Source of the DNA: Colocasia esculenta
Taxonomy: Eukaryota > Streptophyta > Magnoliopsida > Alismatales > Araceae
Assembly (NCBI GenBank): GCA_014218235.1
Contig: CM024755.1
Span: 35,794,713-35,858,712, forward strand
Reading direction: 5' to 3'
Length of the DNA: 64,000 bases
The notes under the pieces are model-generated. The model was not told where the DNA came from. It did not search any database and saw only the letters and a list, made by a program, of their open reading frames with translations. Of the stretch, positions 52,604 through 63,639 are shown piece after piece. The translations under genes were made by a program, and so were the position numbers. Each line of letters opens with the position of its first letter. The first letter of the stretch is position 1.

Positions 52604-53302
52604 CCTCCAAGACATCCTTTAAAGGGTCTTCAACCACTTGACCACTGTAAATAGATCCAAGGACTTCTTCTGGTGAACATCCCTCAAGCCTTTCAGAAAC
52701 ATCCATCACATCTCCAAGCTCCAGAAACTTTTTCTGGTAGATATCCATCACACCTTTCAGTTCTAGGAACTCCTTTCAGTAGATGTTCATCATATCCTTC
52801 TTTTAGGGTTCAACACTCCCCAAAAGGAGCCCGACAGGGGCAGGCGTTAAGCTCAGCACCCCAACAGCCTCGCAAAATGAGGCAAATGTGGGTGACCAAG
52901 CAAGAAGCCCGCCAAATCAAACAAGGAAGAGCGGGCCAACCCGCCGAAGACCCCAAGAAGGCAACCCTTGAACGAGAAAAAGCTCAGGACCCTGAGCCCC
53001 CTCATCCTCGCGGACAGAAAAGGAGGGGCGTCTATCGAAAGCCCAACTTCGTCTCCGCCCAAGCAGAGCCTGCTGAAGGAGGAGGCGCGAGTGTCACTGA
53101 AGCTCCTGCACCAAGAGTCTCAAGTCTTCGAAAGGCTGAGCACCTCAGTCTTCAACAGGCCAGGGGCAACACTTCGTCCAAGTACCCAAAGGCCCAAGAA
53201 GTGAAGGGTGCAGCGGACGTCTGAAGAAGGTGGAGGGATGAAGATCTTCACCTGCTACGCTTCCGGAAGGAAGCGGCTGGGCCATCCAGCATCCCTCCTG
53301 GT
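52604..53302 (+). other. Gypsy leader and out-of-frame start of gag
   Basis: Continues the Gypsy element after hAT-2. Four 40-60-bp repeats with TTTCTGGTAGATATCCATCA-like text lie at 52640-52810. From about 52830 a plus frame with Lys/Glu/Pro-rich residues (to 53222) looks like the N-terminal part of gag shifted out of phase. Confidence 0.5.
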
Positions 53303-55105
53303 ATGGCCAGGGTAGATGAACTCGGCCAGGAGGGCGAGGCTGTCGTCCGGTATGCCCGGAATCCTGCCAGGAGGCCTCCCCAAGCTCAACAAGGCAATCA
53401 AGCTGGACCCTCGAGCCAGGGGCAAGCTCTTGAGCTTCCGCTCGAGCACGAGCAAAGACCCCTCCCGGGCCAAGTCCAGCGAGACCTCGAAGGAGGGGAA
53501 GAAGATGAAGTCGCGAGTCTCCATCTCGGAGATCAACAACTCCCGGCTGACGGAGAGCAAGCCGAAGTATTCCTCATGCCGCCAACTAGAGCCACCTTCC
53601 AAGCGATGACGGACGACGCCAAGTATGATTTCATATAGTGTTGGCAGGCTGAAATGGCCAATCTCCTGACGGAGCGAGGGCAGCCAGCAGGGGCAAATGC
53701 GCCACGTCGCCAGATGCCGACGGCAAATCAAAATGCTTGGAGAAGACATCAACAAGGCAACCTACCCGATGTCAACCCGCACACAACTGTGGCCAACGAC
53801 TATACCGTCGACCCGGCCCAGCAGCAACGCAGGGGCATAAACTCCCAAGCCTCCGCGGCTGAAGATATCGTGGCCCAACGGCAAAGGATCGAAAAGATCG
53901 TGGATGACCGCTTCGCTCAACGAGGCGAGGGAACTGCCACTGTGGATCTCTACAGTGTGCCATATCCCGTCCACCATCAATTCAAGAAGCTGCCACCGGA
54001 CTGCCCCAAGGCGCCAAAGCTACAGAAGTTCGATGGACAGGGCTCACCAAATGAGCACTTGGCCTACTATATAACGGCTATGGGAGAGTTGGCATTTGAC
54101 GAATCCTACCTCCTCAGTTACTTCGCAACATCCCTGACGGGTACCGCCTTCCAATGGTACTCAAGGTTAAGGCCCAATTCTATTGTCAACTGGGCCGATC
54201 TTCAAATGAAATTCATCGACCGCTTCCAGACGGCCGAAAGAAAAGTGTCGCTTGCAGAGCTGTGCTCCCTCAAGCAAAGAAAAGGAGAAATGGCACTCGA
54301 CTTTATCAAGCGGTGGCGTGACTTCAGCATGAGGTGCGACAACCCCCCGATGCAAGAAGATGTCATAACCATCTGTCGGAGGGGCTTGGCGGCTCAAATA
54401 AGTGAGAAGCTACTCGGAACAAACATCAAAGGCTTCGACCAACTCAATTCGGTTGTGGCAGAGATCGAAATGTTCTTCGCCGACAACCCGGCACAAGCTC
54501 CCTCGAAAAGCAAGCCGAGCAAGGAGCGCGCCGTTGGCAAGGAAGTCAATGCTGTGAACTTCGCCCCGCAAAATAAGGGGAAGAAGACCGCAGCCTCTGG
54601 CACTCCGAGCCAGAAGGCGGAAGAAAGACCACCTCCAACATCACTGCCACAGCGTATAAAAACGCTGTATTCCTTCAAAAAGGACCATGCAAAGATGCTC
54701 TTCAAGCTGTGCATGAAGAATGACTTGATCATGCTTCCGAGACTGAAAAGGCCAAGTGAGACAGATAAAGTGGATGAGCCGAACTACTGTCTCTACCACC
54801 GTATGCTGGGGCACCCCATCGAGGACTGCTACGTCTTCAAAAATGAAGTACAGAAGCTGATTCAGAGTCGCCTCATTTCAATGCACGATCATTTGGTTGA
54901 CCCTCCACAGCCCCATGCTTGGGATCAATCAAATCAATCGGCCAATGTTATCCATGTCAATATGCCGGCTCCTGAGCCAGAGGACCCCGAGGCAAATCCT
55001 TGGGACGCTCAGTCCACAAATGGGCGGGAAAGTGATCATCCCTCCGCCTCGGAGCATAGGACGTGGTCGGAGACGGTACAAAACCTTGAAAGACATGTTC
55101 AATAG
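53303..55105 (+). pseudogene. Tat-type Gypsy gag (retrotrans_gag), one stop
   Basis: Frame 53303-53638 stops at TAG and reopens in the same phase at 53639, with ATG 53654, running to 55105 (483 residues). The capsid domain reads FDGQGSPNEHLAYYITAM, FATSLTGTAFQWYSRL, WADLQMKFIDRFQ, LCSLKQRKGEMALDFIKRWRD and ICRRGLAAQI, which is the retrotrans_gag family of Tat/Ogre-like Gypsy elements. Downstream comes the YCLYHRMLGHPIEDCYVFK block found after the capsid in this lineage. It would build the particle. No protease, RT or integrase follows anywhere in the window. The 350 bp after 55105 continue gag-like residues in other frames. Confidence 0.88.
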
Positions 55106-55456
55106 TTTCGACAAGGTCAGCGCCAAACGCTGACGTATCTAAGAAGCATGCAAGAAAGCCTGGCTACCCTCCAGCAAGGACTCCAGGTGTCTGCAAACAC
55201 ATCTGCGTCCCGAACGCGCCCTCTTTACAGGGGATGAATCTCGGAGGGAGTCTTCAAACCCGTCCGATGATGAAATTGCCGGAAGACTATATTCCTTTCC
55301 GCACCATCGGACACTGGCTCTCTACCGTACCTGCCTGCGAGCAGGACTATTGGGCTGCCAACCGCCAACGAGCGTCCCGCCAAATTATTGCATATAGCAT
55401 CAAGATGCGGGACATGCTTTAGAGGACTGTCACGTCTTTAAAGACAAGGTCAAAGC

Positions 55457-56252
55457 ATGGGTCAACCAGGGGTCATCGACCTGGGCAATGCTCGCGTCGA
55501 CCCGTCGCAGCCTCACATCCGCGAATGGACAGACCATTCAGCCGACGTTGTTATACATACAGTCAACGTCATTGACCCGCCAGAAATCTATACACCGACG
55601 GCTTTTACCTTCCCGGACCCGGAGATGGTAGAAGCCGGCTCCTCTGGCGAAGCCTCCACCTGGTGGTATCCAGGATGGCGAATTTTCCATCAAAGTTGCT
55701 TGGCAACCGGAAATATTGGGGAGATCTTCGAAAAGCTCCTGCAACAAGGTGTCGTGATGGCGCACAAACCGCCACCGACATACACTGAAAGGGAGTTAAA
55801 TCACCCCATGTACTGTCAGTATCACGCCATGCTGTTGCACCCTACGGACAAGTGCCCTGATGTCCGGGACTGGATCGAGTCTCTCCTTCAGAAGGGAAAG
55901 ATCGACCCGGAAGGCAACTCCACAATCCTAATGAAAGCCAGGGAAGCAGCCCAGCGAGAATTCGAGCAAAGTAGCTATATGCACTTCAAAAACCTCAAAG
56001 CCCCCGAAGCTGATGAACAAGGGTGGCTCATACCACCGACGTGGTCCACAGCCAACATTGAAGGCACGAGTCTGGGGCAGCACTTCGGGGATATATTCCT
56101 GAACGAGGAGCCCGTCTCAACATACAATCAAGGGGAGCTGAAAATGATGGGAGCCGACCCCTCTGACGAGGCCCCTGCCCTGTGGTATCCTGGGTGGCGA
56201 ACCTCTCGTCAGAATCCTTTTTGGTCAGCAAACCATCTCGGTCAACCAAGTC
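55457..56252 (+). CDS. Gag-like continuation with second Cys-His block
   Basis: About 265 residues before the Harbinger insertion. It has YCQYHAMLLHPTDKCPDVRDWIE, a second version of the Cys-His block in the gag upstream. The phrase ALWYPGWR/STWWYPGWR occurs twice (residues about 67 and 240), so this part grew by internal duplication. It ends by running into the 79-bp repeat and the inserted element. The residues after 56262 are from the insertion. No known domain beyond the Cys-His block. Confidence 0.65.
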
Positions 56253-56262
56253 AAATCCCTTA

Positions 56263-57417
56263 TAGGGTGTTTGGTTGCAATTTTTTACTTCTTTTTTCTC
56301 TAAAATTTTAAAAAAAGAGAAGACGTTCATTAACACATGTTTGGTAAGACAATTTTTTTTTTTAGAGAAAAAATTTCACCTATGTAAAACTCTCTAAAAA
56401 ACAAAACAACTCTTGACCAGTTTTTTTTTTTCAAAAGTCTCGAACCGTGCCCCCTCCTCCTCCACCCCCCCCCTTCGGGCGGCGCCCCCCTACGCCTCCC
56501 TCCCCTCCCCCCCCCCCCCCCCCCCGACCGGTGCCCCCCCTGCCCCGGCCCCCAACCCCCCCGCCGCCCTCCCTGCGCCCTCCCCTCCGCCCTCCTCCCT
56601 GCCCTGGCCCCTCCTCCCCGGCCCCCAACCCCCCCGCCACCGCCCGCTGTCCTCTCTGCGCCCCCCCCCCCCCCTCCTCCGCCCTCCTCCCTGCCCTGGC
56701 CCCTCCTCCCCGGCCCCCAACCCCCCCCGCTGCCCGCCGTCCTCCCTGCGCCCTCCCCCCTTTCCCCTCCGCCCTCCTCCCTGGCCCCTCCTCCCCCCCC
56801 CAGCCCCCCCGCCGGCGCCCCCCCCCCCTCCCCGGCCCGCCTACAGCCCCACCCCCCTTCGCCCCAGCGCCCCCTCCTCCCCGCGCCGGTGCCCCCCTCC
56901 CTTCTCTGCTGCCACCGCCCCCCTCCCTCCCCGTGCCCTCCTCCTCCCCCCTCCCTCGCCCCCGGCCGCCGGTGCCCTCGCCCCCAACCCCGGCGCCCTC
57001 CCCCCCTCCGACCCTAGGCGCCCTCCTCCTCCCCCTCCCTCGCCCTACCCCCCTTCGCCCCAACGCACCCTCCTCCCCGCACAGGCGCCCCCCTCGCCGA
57101 CACCACCCTCCTCCTCCCCCTCCCTCGCCCCCGGCCACCGGCGCCCTCGCCCCTGCCCCCGGCGCCCTCCCCCCCTCCGGCCCCCAGCACCCTCCTCCTC
57201 CCCCTCTCTTGCCTCCGGCACCCTCCCCCTCCTTCGCCCCTGCCCCGGGCGCCCTCCCCCCCTCCGGCCCCCAGCGTCCTCCTCCTCCCCCTCCTTGGCC
57301 CCTGCCAAAAATGGTAGAACACTTTTTCTTAATTTTAAAATTTAGATAGAAAGAGAACACGTTATAATTTTTTAGATAGAAATAACCTTTTAAAAAAAGT
57401 TGCTCCCAAACACCCTA
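56263..57417. mobile_element. PIF/Harbinger-type non-autonomous element
   Basis: 1,155 bp. It starts TAGGGTGTTTGGTTGCAA and ends with the inverted form (TTGCTCCCAAACACCCTA), flanked by TTA on both sides (56260-56262, 57418-57420). Comparison with the uninterrupted 79-bp units confirms the clean insertion. No transposase. AT-rich arms of 100-180 bp enclose a C-rich core. Confidence 0.88.
56440..57305. repeat. C-rich low-complexity core
   Basis: About 865 bases, almost purely C with G and T, in imperfect units such as GCCCTCCTCCTCCCCC and GGCCCCCGGCGCCC. All three plus frames are open as Pro-rich strings of 300 codons, and the minus frames as Gly/Arg-rich strings; none is a gene. The G-rich minus strand has many G3+ runs. 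Confidence 0.95.
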
Positions 57418-58026
57418 TTAGCCAATAAACCCCAAAAAGGTCAGCTAAAACTCCTTCTTGGTCAGTAAACTATGGTCGACCAAGTCAAATTCCTTAGCCA
57501 ATAAACCCCAAAAGGTAGGCTAAAACTCCTTGGTCAGCAAACCATCATGGTCGACCAAGTCAAATCCCTTAGCCAATAAACCCCAAAAAGGTCGGCTAAA
57601 ACTCCTTCTTAGTCAGCAAACAATGGTCGACCAAGTCAAATTCCTTAGCTAATAAACCCCAAAAAGATCGGCTAAAACTCATTCTTGGTCAGCAAACCAT
57701 CTCGGTCGACCAAGTCAAATTCCTTAGCCAGCAAACCCCAAAAAGGTCGACTAAAACCCCTTTTTGGTCAACAAACCATCTTGGTCGACCAAGTCAAATT
57801 CCTTAGCCAGCAAACTCTAAAAAGGTCGGCTAAAACCCCTTATTGGTCAACAAACCATCTCGGTCGACCAAGTCAAATTCCTTAGCCAGCAAACCCCAAA
57901 AAGGTCGGCTAAAACCCCTTCTTGGTCAGCAAACCATCTCGGTCGACCAGGTCAAACCTCTTAGCCAATAAACCCCAAAAAGGTCGGCTAAGCCATGCCC
58001 CTCAGCCAGTAAACCTCCATGGTAGG

Positions 58027-58971
58027 TGTTGGAACGCGGATATCTTATTCGATCTTTCTTTAATTTTGAGATGAATTTCGCCCAGGAGAGTTCCGTCTAT
58101 CGTCTTTTTCGCTTCTGCGGGCGTGCCAGACTGTTTACGAGAAACAGACAAAGATATTTATTTGCGAGGGGTATTGGATGCGAACCCTGATACCCTCAAA
58201 TTTCATTTCGTTTATTTATTTTTTCCGCGTGCACTCGCGTTTTCAAGGCGATTGGAGTGGTCGTGTACTGGACCGTTCCCCACCGACCGAAGTCAGTGTT
58301 TCATTTACATCGAGTACGAGACTCGAATACCTTCGATGCGTAATGTTTGTTAAAAGACCATATGCCGAAATTTTAAAGGAAACAGATGACAAGTAAATTT
58401 CCACAATTTCATGCAAGCGTGCTCATGTCATTTATATTTATGACATTTACATTTGCGCCTTTAATGGGGTTTTGTACCTCCACTGGGCATATATACAACA
58501 TGTCATGGACATGGGCATCGACGACGGGATGTTTGTGCCTCCGTCGGACATTACATAGCATGGGGGTTACATCGATGTTCGTAATGGGGTGTTTGTGCCT
58601 CCGTTCGACATTTACAGGACGTAAAGTTTACATTCGCGCTCACAACGGGGTGTTTGTGCCTCCGCCGGACGTCCACCAACAATTCATTCCTTTAAGTCCA
58701 CGACAGGGTGTTTGTGCCACCGTCAGACAGCATTGCCTCTACGCACGTCATTTGGTGACGACGGAGGACTTAAACGAAAATGCTAGGAGTCATATGACAA
58801 CCTGTGGTGTCTTCTCACGGACGAGGCGCAGGAGGGCCCGAACGCGGAGGACAGAACACCAAAGGACGCCAAGAACTTTCTCCTCAGCACGTGCGGCCTA
58901 TTTCTTTAAGCTCGCGCACGGACAGCTCTTTGAGCAGTGGTCTGTATGGGCTCGTAAGCGTGTAGGCCTAT
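58027..58971. repeat. LTR-like block, inverse of 43370-43957
   Basis: It starts TGTTGGAACGCGG, inverse of the LTR end at 43957. GCGTGCCAGACTG (58125), the TTTACATCGAGTACGAG block and the 60-bp repeat with ACGGGGTGTTTGTGCC (58460-58760) follow in mirror order. It runs up to the next LTR start at 58972. Confidence 0.65.
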
Positions 58972-59052
58972 GTTGACATAAAAAATAAAATTTAGTGTCA
59001 ATCCCCCCATTAATTTATTCCCAGAAATCCCCCTCCCCTAAACCAATGAAGG

Positions 59053-59547
59053 CACCATCGGTTAGGGGGTTTTTTCCCCTAACCGATGGGGCTACCATCG
59101 GTTAAGGGGGTTTTTCCCCCTTAACCGATGGTGCTTCCATCGGTTGGAGGGGGAGACCCCTCCAACCGATGGTGCTTCCATCAGTTAGAGGGGAACTCCC
59201 CTCTAACCGATTAGTTCCCCTCTAACCGATGGAAGTTCCATCGGTTAAGGGGAATCCCCTAACCGATGGGGCTTCCATCGGTTAGGGGAGTCTCCCCCTC
59301 TAACCGATAGAACCCCCATCGGTTAGGGGGGGGATTTCCCCTTTAACCGATGGATGTTCCATCGGTTAGGGGTCCCCTTCAAAAAAAAAAAAAATAGAAA
59401 ACAAAAAAAACAGGAAATAGGCACATCCCCTAACCGATGGTACCCCCATCGGTTAGAGGAGTGCCCCTCCCCTTAACCGATCGTACCCCCATCGGTTAGA
59501 GGGATTTTAAAATCCTCTAACCGATGGAACCCCCATCGGTTAGAAAC
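59053..59547. repeat. Hairpin array with CATCGGTT core
   Basis: About nine long hairpins in a row, each CCATCGGTT-purine arm, short loop, pyrimidine arm-AACCGATGG, joined by 4-6-bp loops such as GGCTA. Arms differ from unit to unit and match within a unit: TTAGGGG/CCCCTAA, TTAAGGGGG/CCCCCTTAA, TTGGAGGGG/CCCCTCCAA, TTAGAGGGG/CCCCTCTAA. An A-rich stretch at 59380-59425 splits the array. Confidence 0.95.
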
Positions 59548-59582
59548 CCCCCATCCCATGCAATGTAAGGGGTGCCTTCCCC

Positions 59583-59590
59583 TATAAAAG
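59583..59590 (+). promoter_or_regulatory. TATA box after the hairpin array
   Basis: TATAAAAG in CCCCTATAAAAGGCACCCC, about 35 bases after the last hairpin. Confidence 0.6.
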
Positions 59591-59959
59591 GCACCCCATC
59601 CCCCCATTTCAAGAGGTCAGCCCCCGGGGAGATGCTACAGCCCCTTTGAGAAATTGCTGTCCCCCTTCCCGTGAAATCCCAAACAATAGAAAATTTTGAT
59701 TTCCAAAGTCCCCGTCTCTCTCAATCTCATTTCTTGTGTGAGTGAAGGTACCAAATCTTCTTCCCCCGAGTGTTGAGAGGTTGTCCGTATGCGACATCGG
59801 CAAACTTCATCGACTAAAAGTCCGCAATAGCGACATAGGCCCCCATGGGCTATAGGTTCTAAATACCGTCCATTCTGGACATATGGTATTTTAGATACCT
59901 TTGTAATTCGTGCCACCTCCCATCGAGTTTTAAACTCTCCGGGATGGTGTGTTTGTGCT

Positions 59960-60770
59960 ATATGCATATGTTTCTTAGAGGAGACTCTGCCCAAGTGGAG
60001 ATTCTGCTCGAGAACGTATTCATATATTCACAGATTCGTATTTTTATATATATGTTTCTTGGAGGAAACTCTGCCCAAGTGGAGATTCAACCTAAGAACA
60101 TATCTATAAATTTCAAAATTTGTGTTTATATTTATATGTTTCTTAGAGGAGACTCTGCCCAAGGGGAGATTCTGCCCAAGAACATGTTTGTATATTCACA
60201 AATTTGTATTTTTATATGTATATTTCCTAGAGGAAACTCTGCCTAAATGGAGTCTCCGCCCACGGACATGTCTATATAGTCATAAATTCGCAATTTAATG
60301 TGTATGTCTCTCAAAAGGAATCCTGCATATGCAGATGGTACCTTTTGCCGGATACTCCACTCAAACAGAGATACCGGTGAGGAAATATGCGTAAACTGCA
60401 AATTTGTGTTCATACACACATACTTTCTTAAGGGCAAAATCCCTCCGGGCAAAGATTCTCTAAGGACACATGGATATAAGTACATGTTCATATGGATATA
60501 TCTCCGTGAAGGCATTCCCCATAGGCAGAAACTCTGCCAAGATAAATTTATGAAAATTGTGTTGATATACACACATCCAAAGAAACAGGGGACAAGACCC
60601 GAACTGTGCTCAGATACTCCAAAGAGCAGCACGAATGCATACTCACAAGAACTGTGTTCATATGGACAGTTTCCAGAAAGGAACTTCAAATTGACAAGAA
60701 CATCCATGGAGATATGTGCATACATTCTTCAAAAAATCATACTCATACAAGTAAAGAAAAGTGAATGATG
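59960..60770. repeat. 84-bp minisatellite, inverse copy
   Basis: CTCTGCCCAAGTGGAGATTC recurs at about 59987, 60070 and 60154, then in degraded form to 60770. Confidence 0.88.
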
Positions 60771-61411
60771 AATGAATGAAACGATGAACGAGGAGAAAGG
60801 AAATTATGCCTCAATCCAGACTTCATTTAAACAACTCGGACTTCATTTGAAAGAAGGATGTTGTAAAAGAATATCACGTCATAAAAAAAAAAAGGTTGAA
60901 GTAGCAACTCTTCCAATATAGGAATGCTACTTCTAATCATGACTTCCCCCAAGTTCAGAATCAAATGCACGGGTATACACCCGTCTGCAATAATAATCCT
61001 CCGGTTTTCCAAAATAAAACCTTCAAACAACCTAAAAGAAGAGGAGGGAGACCCCAAATGGGTTCATGGAAATATATCCGTTCCCTTCTTAAAAGCCGTA
61101 TCTCGGACTCCACAAAGGACAGTCTTTTCAAAATGAAACACTCAAGGCAAAAGCATTTCAAAAATAACTAAAAGAAAGATGATACATCATGACCAGGATT
61201 TTCTAAAAAAAAAAAGTGTATATTGTCTCATCCTTGCTATGAATGGTATTCGGGTTAAAACTGGTATTAAATAATGCCAAGAGTCTTAATTCGATGTAAA
61301 TGTAACGTCGATTCTGATCGATGGAGATAGAGGTCCAGCACATGTTACCCTAATCATCTGATGAGTATAGATACGGGACTCAAGAAGTTCAGATTAAAAA
61401 ACGGCGCACCC

Positions 61412-61500
61412 TAGTCGCCCGTCACACGGGCATCCCCGTCCATTTCATGGACAACCCAGTCATCCGTCACACGGATACCTCCGTCCATTTCATGGACACC
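61412..61500. repeat. Small hairpins, two units
   Basis: GCCCGTCACACGGGC, GTCCATTTCATGGAC, ATCCGTCACACGGAT and GTCCATTTCATGGAC follow each other. The first and third differ at the base of the stem on both arms. Confidence 0.85.
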
Positions 61501-61695
61501 CAATATTTCTCCTCCGCATTGCGCGGATTCTCCTCTGCCTGTTAGACAGACTGGCACGCCCCGCAAATCATGATACACGAATCAAAGCACGTGAAATAAA
61601 TGAATACCCAAATGAAATGAATACATGAACCAGATAAAACGAAATCGCCATTCAAAATCAAATGAATGATCGATGATATTTTTCCCGTGTCAACA

Positions 61696-62827
61696 GCCTA
61701 TCGGCGTTTCGTTGTGTTTCCTCGCGCCGGCCGCGTGTGTGGCCAGTGGTAGTTTCATTACTTCTTCCGAACCCGTTTATCTCAGGTGTTCAGAATTAGT
61801 AAACCCCGGGGCTTTTCACGAGGCTTCTCGGTCATTGTTTGACCTGCCGGGGATTTTCGGTAGTATCTTGACCTTCCTAGGCGGCTCCGGGTATTTCCAT
61901 CATTAATTGACATTTCCAGATGTATGAGCCGTATCTTGGTATGCTTGGATTTCCCTGCCGTTTTTTTGGCTTTCTGGGACATTGCTGGTCGTTTTCTGGC
62001 TTTCTCGGACATCCCGGCCGTTTTCTGGCTTTATGGGACGTTCCAGTCATTTGGTGACATTTCCCGAGAACTCCTCTCGAGTCCGGCTTCAAGTCACACC
62101 CAGGAGAGCGCATGCCACTTCATAGAAGCGACGTGGGTCCCACTCCACCGGATTGGACAAGAGGCGCGAACCGTCAGGCTATCTTTGCCATTTTCCGCGC
62201 CGCAAGGACGTATCTGCAATTTTCCGAGCAGCAGAGGTACTTCTGCAATTTTATCCTTCATGGGGACATTTCTGCAATTTTATCCTTCACAGGGATATTT
62301 CTACAATTTTGTCCTTCATGGGGACATTTCTGCAATTTCTCAGAAGCAGGGGTATTCCTGCAAATTTCTGGCTGACAGGAGTATATGTGTACTCTTGATG
62401 TACACATACACAAACTTTATATCCCCGGGCGCTTTGCTTAATTTCACAGAAGCTTGGGCCCGTGTACGGGGCATATGTGCAATTTCACACACATGCACAA
62501 ATCTTCTCCCCAGGGGGCCGTTGTGTAATTTTACACAAACTAGGTCCCGCACTGGGGTCTTCATACGAAAACCAAACATGTCCCCTCCCTCCCAAAGGAG
62601 GGGGACTTCTCCTGAGGGTCTGCGCGAGAGAATTCTCGAGCGCCAGACGGCCTCAAGTTTCGCTGGGACGCAAAAGCATCTCGCCAGCGTGGGGGAGGAA
62701 AAATCTCTCAAGCGGGGGTCTCCGCGCGAGAGCCTCGCCCCTGGAAGCCCTGGTTTGCAATGGGGGTATGCCCCCCTATTTATAGGATTTTTAGGGGGGC
62801 TACCGGCGGGGGTGCGTGGCCCGGCGG
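61696..62827 (-). repeat. Inverse LTR segment related to 40930-42000
   Basis: It is bounded by CCCGTGTCAACAGCC on the left and GGCTGTTGACACGGG on the right. The sequence 61925-62790 is the inverse of about 41290-41960: a short stretch of the 29-bp unit (about three copies), ATTTCTGCAATTTTATCCTT repeats, TTACACAAACT, and a minus-strand TATA (CTATAAATAGGGG near 62780). No coding capacity. Confidence 0.7.
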
Positions 62828-63001
62828 GGGTTGGCGGCTGTTGACACGGGATTTTTCTTCACTCAATTTTATTCATTCATTTCATTTCATTTTGTTTTGT
62901 GGTATGCATTCATTTCACATATTTTGGATTTTGGTATTTGCGGGGCGTGCCAATCTGTCTAGTAGACAGGAGAAAAAGTCCGCGCGATGCGGAGGGAGGG
63001 T

Positions 63002-63125
63002 TTTGGTGTCTGAGAAACGGATAAGTATTGGTGTCCGAGGAACGAACGGGTATTGGTGTCCGAGGAACGGACGAGTATTGGTGTCCGAGGAACGGACGGG
63101 TATTGGTGTCCGAGGAACGGACGGG
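63002..63125. repeat. 25-bp repeat with a hairpin in each unit
   Basis: Five units TATTGGTGTCCGAGGAACGG plus ACGGG; each contains GTCCG-AGGAA-CGGAC. The related place at 44720 has one unit (GTCCGTGGAATGGAC). Confidence 0.92.
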
Positions 63126-63639
63126 TGCGCCAATTTTAATCTGAACTTCTTTGATTCCGTGTCTTTTCATCAACAGGCGATCAGGGTAGCGTGTGCTGGA
63201 CCTCTGCCTCCATCGATCGGAATCGATGTTACATTTACATCGAGTTAAAAGTCCTTGGTATTATCTAATACCAGCTTTAACCCGAATACCATTCATAGCA
63301 AAGATGAGAACATATATATGTAAAGAATTTAGAAAGTCCTAATATGATATTTTTCCCTCTCTTTTATTGAAAATGCATTTTACTCTTTGAAAATGTTCGA
63401 GTTTGTTTCATTTTGAATGGTATGAGATGGTATGGCTGCCTATTTTCTTTGGGTGTGAAATATGATTTTGAAAAAAGAACGGGTATATATTCATGGACCC
63501 GTTTGAGGTCTAAAATGTATGATTTGAACTTTCATTTGGAATGGGTATACACCCGCAGATTATTTCTGGGCTTTATGTGTATTGAGAACTTGGGCAGCAC
63601 TTCCACATGGGCAGAGTTGTTGTGCAAATTTATAGTATG

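Larger units (their letters stand above)
56205..58020. repeat. 75-80-bp tandem repeat, split by Harbinger element
   Basis: About eight units of GGTCGACCAAGTCAAATTCC, TTAGCCARYAAACCCC, AAAAAGGTCGGCTAAAACYCC. One partial unit (56205-56262) stands left of the inserted element and the rest right (57418-58020). The repeat grows out of the end of the gag-like frame, whose last residues are encoded by its first unit. Confidence 0.93.
58972..61695 (+). repeat. Gypsy-type LTR with hairpin array
   Basis: It begins TGTTGACATAAA and ends CCCGTGTCAACA, giving an 8-bp inverted terminus TGTTGACA/TGTCAACA. Order: hairpin array, TATA (59583), leader, 84-bp minisatellite in inverse orientation (59960-60770), small hairpins (61412-61500), CTGGCACGCCCC (61553). 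The mixture of directions suggests that the part from about 59800 to 61695 may be a separate LTR in inverse orientation fused here. Confidence 0.5.

Noticed and set aside
53255..53755. 166-codon minus-strand frame
   Set aside because: It is antisense to the start of the Gypsy gag, which has clear family motifs on the plus strand.
56413..57360. Overlapping 300-310-codon Pro-rich and Gly/Arg-rich frames
   Set aside because: All frames are open because the sequence is nearly pure C on one strand. There is no domain, and it lies within a Harbinger-type insertion.
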